Assembly: GCA_050696075.1 (NCBI GenBank)
Contig: JBOGUF010000187.1
Span: 1 to 26,457, forward strand
Direction: 5' to 3'
Origin: JBOGUF01 sp050696075
GTDB lineage: Bacteria > Chloroflexota > Chloroflexia > Thermomicrobiales > UBA6265
DNA: 26,457 nt
Position numbers and translations under genes: made by a program. Positions 1-6,578 of the stretch are shown here, one piece after another (the stretch's first letter is position 1; every line of letters begins with the position of its first letter). The notes below the pieces were generated by a model. That model had not been told where the DNA came from, ran no database searches, and was given only the letters and a program-made list of their open reading frames with translations.

Positions 1-25
1 GGGCGACACCGCGACAACACGCTCG

Positions 26-2329
26 TTATCTCATGCCAACGGCCACGGAACTCCGCACCTCCGCCGCCGCTTCGATCATGTTCCGCAGCGCCGGCCGTAC
101 TTCCTCCCAGCGCCGCGTCTTCAGCCCGCAGTCCGGGTTCACCCAAACCTGCACCGGGTCGAGGACATCCAACACCGCGCGCAAATTAGTTGCCATCTCC
201 TCAACCGGTGGCACCCGCGGCGAGTGGATGTCGTAGACGCCAGGGCCGACTCCCTTGTCGTAGCCGTGACGGCGCAGGACCTTCACCAGCGCCAGGTCGG
301 ACCGCGCGTTCTCGATCGAGATGACGTCGGCGTCGAGCGCCGCGATCGCGTCGATCACGTCGCCGAACTCGCTGTAGCACATATGGCTGTGGATCTGCGT
401 CTCGTCCCGCGCCCCCGCGGCGGCGATGCGGAAGCATTCGACCGCCCAGTCGAGGTAGACGCCCTGATCGGCACGGCGCAGGGGCACCCCCTCGCGCATC
501 GCCGGCTCGTCGATCTGGATGACGCCGAGGCCGGCGGCGTCGAGGTCGGCTACCTCGTCGCGGATCGCCAGCGCAATCTGGCGGCAGGTCTCGGCGCGCG
601 GCTGGTCGTCGCGCACGAACGACCAGTTGAGGATCGTCACTGGCCCGGTCAGCATCCCCTTGACCGGCCGCTCGCTCCGCGACTGAGCGAAGGTGGACCA
701 CCGCACCGTCAACGGCTCCGGCCGGCTGACATCGCCAAAAATGATCGGCGGGCGGACGTAACGAGACCCGTAGCTCTGCACCCAGCCGTGGTGCGTCGTC
801 ACGAAACCGGCCAAGCGCTCGCCGAAGTACTGAACCATGTCGTTCCGCTCCGGCTCGCCATGAACCAAGACATCGAGGCCAAGCTCCTCCTGCTCCCGGA
901 TCACCGCCGCGATCTCCTCCTCGATGTACCGATCGTAGGCGGCTTCTTCGATCTCCCCTTTGTCCAGTTTGCTCCGCATCGTCCGCAGGTCGCCGGTCTG
1001 CGGGAAGGAGCCGATCGTGGTCGTCGGCAGCAGCGGCAGGCCGAGCCGATCACGCTGCATCGCCGCCCGCCGCGCAAAGGGACTCGCCCGGCGCCGGTCG
1101 GCGTCGGAGAGGGCGGCCAGGCGCTCCTGCACCCGCCGGTCGTGGCGGCTCGCCGCGGCGCGATGGCCGGCAACGATGCGCCGGTTCGCTTCGAGTTCGG
1201 CGGCGACGGCATTGCTCCCCTCGTTGACGGCACGCGTCAGCGTCACGATCTCCGTCAGCTTCTGCTCCGCAAACGCCAGCCAGGAGCTGACCTCCGGGTT
1301 CAAGTCCTCTTCCAGCCGCACGTCGAGTGGCACGTGCAGCAGCGAACACGACGCGGAGACCATTAACCGGTCGGCCGGGACGTATTGGACAAGCCGCTCC
1401 AGGACGCCCAGCGCGGCGTCGAGATCCGTCACCCAGACGTTTCGCCCATCGACGATCCCGGCCGCCAGCCACATGTCCTCCGGATAGCCATGACGGGCAA
1501 TCAGGTCGAGGTTCTCCGGCCCACGTATCAGGTCGAGACCGACGCCGTCGACTGGAAGGCCGACGAGTGTCTGATACGCCTCGCCGACCTGACCGTAGGC
1601 AGTCTGCACAAGGAGCTTGGCGCTTCCCTTCGCCTCGGCCAGGGTCGAGTAGGCGCGTTCCAGCGCTGCCAGGTCTGTCGGCGCGCGATCCTGCACCAGC
1701 GCCGGCTCGTCCAGCTCGATCCACTCCGCGCCTTCGGCGGCCAGCCGGGCGACCACCTCGGCATAGACGGGCAGCAGACCGTCGAGGAGCGAGAGCGGGT
1801 CGAAGCCCTCCTCAACGGACTTCGACAGGAGGAGATAGGTCAGCGGGCCAAGCAGTACCGGTTTCGCCGGCATCCCCAAGGCGCGGGCCTCCGCCAGCTC
1901 CGCGAACGGCTTGTCGCTCGCCAGATGGAACGCCTGCCCGGCACCGAGCTCCGGCACGATGTAGTGGTAGTTCGAGTCGAACCACTTGGTCATCTCCATC
2001 GCCGGCACGCCACGATCGCCGATGCGCCCTCGCGCCATCGCGAAGCAGCTGTCGAGATCGACCGTCTCTCCGACCCTCCCGTACCGTTCGGGCACCGCGC
2101 CGACCAGGGCGGTGGTGTCCAGGACGTGGTCGTAGAGCGAGAAGTCGTTGACCGGGATCAGATCGATCCCGGCATTGCGTTGCGCCCGCCAGTTGGCGGC
2201 TCGGATTTCACGCGCCGTCGCCTCCAACTCGTCGGCGCCGCGCTTCCCTGCCCAACACCCTTCGAGGGCGCGCTTGAGCTCGCGCTTCTTGCCGATGCGG
2301 GGATAGCCGGGGATGCTCGCGATCGCCAT
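26..2329 (-). CDS. metE: Cobalamin-independent methionine synthase MetE
   Basis: The product transfers the methyl group of 5-methyltetrahydropteroyl-polyglutamate to homocysteine, the last step of methionine synthesis, without vitamin B12. The 767 residues match the usual MetE length. The N-terminal half begins with GYPRIGKKRELK and the catalytic C-terminal half holds GEPERNDMVQYFGE. The zinc ligands are visible as His649 and Cys651 in IHSHMCYSEFGD and Cys734 in NPDCGLKTR. They correspond to E. coli H641, C643 and C726 with a constant offset of 8. I chose the ATG at 2329 because GGAGG lies 8 nt upstream (2338-2342) and the protein then starts MAIASIPGYPRIG as in the family. The frame is open further upstream, but that stretch covers the promoter. 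The gene is intact and its neighbour upstream is unrelated. Confidence 0.97.
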   Translation of the reverse strand: MAIASIPGYPRIGKKRELKRALEGCWAGKRGADELEATAREIRAANWRAQRNAGIDLIPVNDFSLYDHVLDTTALVGAVPERYGRVGETVDLDSCFAMARGRIGDRGVPAMEMTKWFDSNYHYIVPELGAGQAFHLASDKPFAELAEARALGMPAKPVLLGPLTYLLLSKSVEEGFDPLSLLDGLLPVYAEVVARLAAEGAEWIELDEPALVQDRAPTDLAALERAYSTLAEAKGSAKLLVQTAYGQVGEAYQTLVGLPVDGVGLDLIRGPENLDLIARHGYPEDMWLAAGIVDGRNVWVTDLDAALGVLERLVQYVPADRLMVSASCSLLHVPLDVRLEEDLNPEVSSWLAFAEQKLTEIVTLTRAVNEGSNAVAAELEANRRIVAGHRAAASRHDRRVQERLAALSDADRRRASPFARRAAMQRDRLGLPLLPTTTIGSFPQTGDLRTMRSKLDKGEIEEAAYDRYIEEEIAAVIREQEELGLDVLVHGEPERNDMVQYFGERLAGFVTTHHGWVQSYGSRYVRPPIIFGDVSRPEPLTVRWSTFAQSRSERPVKGMLTGPVTILNWSFVRDDQPRAETCRQIALAIRDEVADLDAAGLGVIQIDEPAMREGVPLRRADQGVYLDWAVECFRIAAAGARDETQIHSHMCYSEFGDVIDAIAALDADVISIENARSDLALVKVLRRHGYDKGVGPGVYDIHSPRVPPVEEMATNLRAVLDVLDPVQVWVNPDCGLKTRRWEEVRPALRNMIEAAAEVRSSVAVGMR

Positions 2330-2382
2330 GCTGCTCGCCTCCGTCGTGAGGTTCACCGTGGTCAACAACGGATTACTCAGCC

Positions 2383-2390
2383 ATTGTATA
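2383..2390 (-). promoter_or_regulatory. Extended -10 promoter of metE
   Basis: On the minus strand the sequence TGGTATACAAT provides an extended -10 (TG plus TATACAAT) about 55 nt before the metE start. No good -35 is seen, which is normal for extended -10 promoters. The predicted leader is only about 45-50 nt, too short for a cobalamin or SAM riboswitch. Any control of metE must therefore be by a protein, a small structure or at distance. Confidence 0.55.
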
Positions 2391-2475
2391 CCAATACGGA
2401 GCGCGGCGGGCGGAATCCGTGGCGTCGATGGCACGACCGGCGCCTGTCACGGAAACGGCACGACGGCGTCGCGGC

Positions 2476-3057
2476 TTAGTGGCCGCTCCGGTCGACGAGG
2501 CGGTAGCGGAGGGTCCCATCGCCGGACAGGGTCGTGTCGTCGGTGAAGAAGGTGATCGTCGGCTTGGCGATCCACCAGCCATTATCCGAGGCCGGCGGCT
2601 CGGCCGGACCGACCACGACGACGACCGTAGCGCGGTCGTCGTCGCTCGCCTCCGCGTGGTGGAGTCGCGCTAAAGTGAAGGTGAGCTCTTCAAGTACGGG
2701 CACGGCCTCTCCGCCGTCGTCCGGCAGGATCACGAATCCCGACACCGCCGCGTTCTCCACCCGCCAAACCCGGTGCTCGACGGCGTCTCGCGCTTGGAGC
2801 GTGGCGGTGCCGCGGACCTGGCGCACCGCGAGCGTGCCGTCGGCAAGGACGTCCAGCTCCAGATTGGCTTGCATGGCGAAGTGGTGCGCTGCATCGCGTG
2901 AGTTCCCGACTACGCTAATTGGGTTTATGTCTACGACGTAGGCTCCGGCGTCCGGGCCGTTCTGGTGGTTGGCCGACGCGGCGCCGACCAGGGTGAGCGC
3001 AAGGCTCACGGCAAGTCCGGTCGCGAGCGGCTGACGCCACATGAATGCGATCTTCAT
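2476..3057 (-). CDS. Secreted protein of unknown function
   Basis: I do not recognise this 193-residue protein. It starts MKIAFMWRQPLATGLAVSLALTLVGAASA, here read as a short charged n-region, a hydrophobic core of about 15 residues and an Ala-Ser-Ala cleavage site near residue 29, so Sec export is likely. The mature part is rich in beta-prone segments (YVVDINPISVVG, DVLADGTLAVRQV, VSGFVILPDD) and has no cysteines or recognisable catalytic motif, which suggests a small extracytoplasmic beta-fold. The ATG at 3057 is chosen because AAAGGAGGAG lies just upstream. It is separated from metE by about 150 bp containing the metE promoter, and from the tagged metallopeptidase gene by about 80 bp, so it is probably its own unit. 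Confidence 0.75.
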   Translation of the reverse strand: MKIAFMWRQPLATGLAVSLALTLVGAASANHQNGPDAGAYVVDINPISVVGNSRDAAHHFAMQANLELDVLADGTLAVRQVRGTATLQARDAVEHRVWRVENAAVSGFVILPDDGGEAVPVLEELTFTLARLHHAEASDDDRATVVVVVGPAEPPASDNGWWIAKPTITFFTDDTTLSGDGTLRYRLVDRSGH

Positions 3058-3139
3058 CGGCTCCTCCTTTCGAGTCGGTAATGGACGCTGACGACCAAGG
3101 GGAAGACAACGCGGGACTATGACCCGAGGGACGGCGCGG

Positions 3140-5179
3140 TTAGAAGTCCTCGAACTGCGCCTCAAACAGTTCTTGGGCGAAGCTCACGTATGCCACGCGT
3201 TCGCCAACGCCAAGCCCCTGTTCGCGAGCGAGCGCCAGCAGGAGCTCGCGGCTTTGGGCAGCGGGATCGGCCAGGACAAAGAAGCGATCCATGAGCGCGA
3301 GCTTTTGTTCCTGAAGGAGCCAATGGACCGCTTCGCCGCCGGACTTCTTGCCTACGGGGAAGATCGTGTACGGCTTTTCCAGAGGTTCCCGAAACTGCTC
3401 GTCATAGGTGGTCACGATCTGGTGCGCCTGCGCCCGATCGCCCGCGAGATTCGGCTGGTTGCCGATCGCTGGGCAACTGAAGAGGAAGCGCGTTACGGCC
3501 TGGCATTTGGTCGGGTCATCCAGGTCGGCTTGCGTAAGTCCCCGGAAAGCGTTGAATCGTCGGAGCAGGTGGATCTGGTTGCGTATATGCTGCGGGTGGG
3601 CAGGCTTCCAGGTATGTCCCTGAAAGCCGTCGAGCGCGATGCGCACCTTGCTCGACGCCGTGCGGGCGTTTCTGATCCATTCGTGCGCGAAGGCCAGCGC
3701 CACTCTGGCCTCCTGTTCCCGTGCTCTGTCGGATCCGCGAAACATGAGTTTGTCTTCCGGCGAGGCTCCCCTGGTCGTGGATTCGAATTTCGCCGCGCCA
3801 TTCGCGCGGAAGATGTACGACACGATGCTGTCGGTGTTGTTCTCCCCGGCGCTGATTTGCGCGCCGTTCTGCTGAAAGTGGATGGTCGAGAGGAGATCGA
3901 AGAGGCGAGAATCGCTATAGATGTCAGTTTCACCCGGCAGCGCCGCATGGGTCGCCTCGTGGATGAGCGCGGCCAGCGCCGGCAGGAGATCCTCTTTGAA
4001 GAAGTTTTCGCAGAAGGCGAGGGTTTGCGTTGCTCGTGAGTGAAATGCGATCGCCGGTATCTGGCAGGTCGGGTGGCAATCCGACGCGCAGAGCACAACC
4101 GGATTGGCGGTTGGGTCGACTTCCTTCAGCCTGGCGTCGTCAAAGATCTGGGCGACCCGATCGAGCTGTGCCTTGACGCGCGGTACATTGGCCGAGGTGG
4201 GTGTGCCGAAGAGATCGGCAAATGCCTGGCCTTGAGGCGTTTTGACATCGCCGGGTGACGGCAGGTGCTGGATGGCGTGGTGGACAAACGTACGGGCCGT
4301 TCTCATGCGGAAGGTGACGAGGAAGAACCGGCTGTCATCCGTACCCATGGCGGAACAGGGAACAAAGCCTCCATTGGGGCAGGCCTTGCCGGGCTTGCCC
4401 CCTGTCCCTGCGGGGCCGACCAGATGCTCGTCGGCCGACAGCTCGATGTCCGATCGTCCGCCTTTCCCGCCAAGATAGGTGTCCAGGACCCCCAGCGTTG
4501 CGGGGCCGACCATGCCATCGGCCGCAACACCGGCCCTGGCCTGGAACTGTCTGACCGCGGAGGTGGTCTCACCCCCGTAGACGCCGTCGGCGCCGGATTT
4601 CGGCAAGAGGTCGCGCGGCGGCTGGAGATTGGCAAACCCCCAGGCGCGGAGCGCCTGCTGGAGACGTGTGACGGATGGCCCTGTGGCCCCGTCCGCGAGG
4701 AGCGCGCTGTTGGACCCCACGGCGCTGAAGCGAATCGCTTGCAGCAACGGATCGCCGAACCAGTCGCCGGCAGGCGGGAATGCCGGGCTCGCGTTTGCAG
4801 AAGACGATGACTCCGCGCCCTGGTCCGTGCGTGCCGCCTCCGCGCCTTCTGTATCATAGCTCCTCGACGCCGGTCGAAATGGTTGGCCACAGTCACAGAC
4901 GCCTTGTCCGGCGCGGCCACAGACCGGGCACACGCCGACGGCGGCCGAGCCGGCCGGCCCTGGACGGTTGTCGCGCTGCACCAGCCGCTGGACGGCCCGA
5001 TTGCCGACCGTCCGCTGCAAGGCGAGGAGGTCGGACGGCCCCGACCACAGGCCGGGTGAGCGGGCAGCCGCGAGGCGGAAAAGGGTCACACCGCGGGGCG
5101 TCGCCGGCGTGGCTGCCGCGCGCTGCCGCTCTGCCGTCGCCGTACCCCCGCGTTGGTCGACACGAAGTGCATAGGACAT
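3140..5179 (-). CDS. LQRTxGN-tagged protein: zinc-knuckle, peptidoglycan-binding and HExxH peptidase domains
   Basis: This 679-residue protein is modular. Residues 52-69 carry LLALQRTVGNRAVQRLVQ, the tag seen at the N-terminus of many eCIS_core (DUF4157) and related proteins linked to contractile injection systems. A Cys cluster CPVCGRAGQGVCDCG follows at about 84-98. Residues 170-235 form a PG_binding_1 repeat (VTRLQQALRAWGF, then DGVYGGETTSAVRQFQ and DGMVGPATLGVLD). The C-terminal half holds IHEATHAALPGETDIYS, with HExxH at 407-411 and an Asp-x-x-Tyr at 419-421; this layout resembles aspzincin (M35-like) metallopeptidases, where Asp is the third zinc ligand. ATG 5179 follows GGAG at a good distance; an in-frame GTG at 5203 is possible. 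No signal peptide is seen. The tagged gene upstream (5312-6370) has the same tag but a different peptidase. Cell-wall targeting and injection-system delivery are inference. Confidence 0.85.
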   Translation of the reverse strand: MSYALRVDQRGGTATAERQRAAATPATPRGVTLFRLAAARSPGLWSGPSDLLALQRTVGNRAVQRLVQRDNRPGPAGSAAVGVCPVCGRAGQGVCDCGQPFRPASRSYDTEGAEAARTDQGAESSSSANASPAFPPAGDWFGDPLLQAIRFSAVGSNSALLADGATGPSVTRLQQALRAWGFANLQPPRDLLPKSGADGVYGGETTSAVRQFQARAGVAADGMVGPATLGVLDTYLGGKGGRSDIELSADEHLVGPAGTGGKPGKACPNGGFVPCSAMGTDDSRFFLVTFRMRTARTFVHHAIQHLPSPGDVKTPQGQAFADLFGTPTSANVPRVKAQLDRVAQIFDDARLKEVDPTANPVVLCASDCHPTCQIPAIAFHSRATQTLAFCENFFKEDLLPALAALIHEATHAALPGETDIYSDSRLFDLLSTIHFQQNGAQISAGENNTDSIVSYIFRANGAAKFESTTRGASPEDKLMFRGSDRAREQEARVALAFAHEWIRNARTASSKVRIALDGFQGHTWKPAHPQHIRNQIHLLRRFNAFRGLTQADLDDPTKCQAVTRFLFSCPAIGNQPNLAGDRAQAHQIVTTYDEQFREPLEKPYTIFPVGKKSGGEAVHWLLQEQKLALMDRFFVLADPAAQSRELLLALAREQGLGVGERVAYVSFAQELFEAQFEDF

Positions 5180-5210
5180 CGAGATCTCCGGCGCAGACAC
5201 CACCCTGCTT

Positions 5211-5265
5211 CTAACTTCGGCGCAAAGGATCCGGCGCGCATCCGCCAGACCACGCGATTCGCGCC
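5211..5265 (-). repeat. 55-bp leader element, copy A, upstream of the peptidoglycan-binding peptidase gene
   Basis: This stretch matches 6432-6486 at 49 of 55 positions in the same orientation, and both copies lie 32-116 bp before the start of an LQRTxGN-tagged gene. Shared blocks on the minus strand include GGCGCGAATCGCGTGGT and GGATGCGCGCCGGA. No consensus -35/-10 is visible, so it could be an operator, a promoter for an alternative sigma factor, or a transcribed leader. An ATG at 5241 opens a frame reading MRAGSFAPKLEA. Confidence 0.7.
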
Positions 5266-5311
5266 ACTAGGCCTCGGGGGAGTAGGTCCATGTACGCGGT
5301 CGGCGCCTTGA

Positions 5312-6370
5312 TTAGCCCCACCAGCTCCCACCGTCCTTCTCGTCTTTGTCGTCCTTCGAGGAGAACCAGTCGCTTAACGAGCCGTCGTCGTCAGATGACT
5401 TTTCCGCGTTCGCGGCGACCAACTCGGCGCTGCTGTCCTTTGTCGTGGACTTGCCGACGGATCCTTGGTCGGACAGCGCCGCGCTTGATTTGGACTTGTC
5501 CTCGCCGCCGAACCACGCGGCCAACCCACCGAAGACATCGCCCAGCGAGCCGGCCGCCGACGCCTCGGTTGCTTCCTCGGTCTCGTCGTCCGGGCAGTCG
5601 AACGGCGGCCGAAAGGGATCGATCGCGTCCTGGGCCTGCTGATGTTCGCCCTCCAGCCGTGCCAAGTCTTTATTGATCGCCTCGTCTGCTTGTGCTATGG
5701 CGTCGTCCCGGTCGGTGGCGTCCGTATAGATGTCGAGATCTCTTAGGAACTCTTCAATGATCTCGCGGTGCGTCCGACCGATCTCCTCGTGCTCGGCCTC
5801 GTGCCTGCGCAGGCGGTCCCAGGCAGCCTGCCAGGCTTCCCTCATCGCCCGATTGCGCGGTCTCCACCGCGGCATGTCGACCGAGCACTTGGTGGCGGGT
5901 CTCCCCGCCTGGGTGCGGAAGGAAACGCGCGGATTGTTCAGCCGCACGCGGAAGTAGGTGACCCCGTCGACCTCATATGGGCTGACGATGGGCCTGCCTT
6001 TCGTAACGTTGTACTTGCATGTCGTTTGCGCCCAGTTGCCGTCGCCGGCGTAGGGGTTCTTGGTGTCCAGCCAGTTGATGAGCGTGTCACAGTCCGCCTC
6101 GCGCGGCACATCGACTGGATAGCGCTGGATGAGCGGGGTGGTCGCCTGGCTCGTGCGCTGTCGCTGAAGCAGCCGACAGACCGCCGCGTTGCCGAGCGTC
6201 CGTTGGAGCGCGACGACGCTTTGCCGGTCGATCATGGCCGGCGGACGGTTGATATCCCCCGATACGCGGATGGCCGCCGAGCGGTCGTCGGTGTTCGCGC
6301 GTCTGAGGGCGGGGACTGTTGGCGCCCAGCGCCGCGTGAGGGCGCTCGTGGTGTAGATCGGCCCGGCCAT
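5312..6370 (-). CDS. LQRTxGN-tagged DUF922-like zinc peptidase with acidic tail
   Basis: This 352-residue protein has the tag VVALQRTLGNAAVCRLLQR at residues 52-70. A domain at about 90-210 follows, with MPRWRPRNRAMREAW leading into HEAEHEEIGRTH; HExxH is at 190-194 and a further His at 201. This arrangement fits the DUF922 group of secreted Zn-dependent proteases. Residues 230-352 form a low-complexity Ser/Asp/Lys/Glu tail with spaced Trp motifs (LAAWFGGED, LSDWFSSKDD and the terminal SWWG). There is no signal peptide. The ATG at 6370 gives the start MAGPIYTTSA; the ribosome-binding site is weak (GGAGAC). It lies upstream of the second tagged gene in the same direction and shares the 55-bp leader element with it. 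I infer a co-regulated pair of effector-like peptidases, possibly cargo of an injection system encoded elsewhere; no contractile sheath or baseplate gene is in this window. Confidence 0.85.
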   Translation of the reverse strand: MAGPIYTTSALTRRWAPTVPALRRANTDDRSAAIRVSGDINRPPAMIDRQSVVALQRTLGNAAVCRLLQRQRTSQATTPLIQRYPVDVPREADCDTLINWLDTKNPYAGDGNWAQTTCKYNVTKGRPIVSPYEVDGVTYFRVRLNNPRVSFRTQAGRPATKCSVDMPRWRPRNRAMREAWQAAWDRLRRHEAEHEEIGRTHREIIEEFLRDLDIYTDATDRDDAIAQADEAINKDLARLEGEHQQAQDAIDPFRPPFDCPDDETEEATEASAAGSLGDVFGGLAAWFGGEDKSKSSAALSDQGSVGKSTTKDSSAELVAANAEKSSDDDGSLSDWFSSKDDKDEKDGGSWWG

Positions 6371-6431
6371 GGTCGTCTCCTGCGCGGCATCGGCAGGCGG
6401 TCACCCGCGCCCGACCGTGCCGGTCGCGTCT

Positions 6432-6486
6432 CTAGCTTCGGCGCAAGAGGTCCGGCGCGCATCCGCGAAACCACGCGATTCGCGCC
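6432..6486 (-). repeat. 55-bp leader element, copy B, upstream of the DUF922-like gene
   Basis: This is the partner of 5211-5265 (49/55 identical, no gaps). It lies 62-116 bp before the DUF922-like start. The ATG at 6462 opens a frame reading MRAGPLAPKLET, almost the same peptide as in copy A. In both copies this small frame is offset from the main gene by the same phase. Confidence 0.7.
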
Positions 6487-6543
6487 GCGAGGGCGAGGGG
6501 GGATTAAGTAGAACTACGGGGGCGTCGCAATCCCGCGAGCGCC

Positions 6544-6578
6544 TGACGGATGATGGCTGACGGCTGACGGCTGACGGC
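6544..6578. repeat. Single-arm heptamer array (TGACGGC)
   Basis: Five tandem 7-bp units: TGACGGA, TGATGGC and three TGACGGC. The array ends exactly where the stop codon of the LuxR-family gene begins (6579). No inverted arm is present. Confidence 0.85.

Noticed and set aside
224..2479. Long plus-strand open frames opposite metE (380 and 364 codons)
   Set aside because: They are antisense to a clear metE, have no family motifs and are expected in GC-rich coding DNA.
5179..5241. Programmed -1 frameshift joining the MRAG mini-ORF to the tagged peptidase gene
   Set aside because: No slippery heptamer or downstream pseudoknot is visible in either copy, and the main gene has its own GGAG-ATG start.
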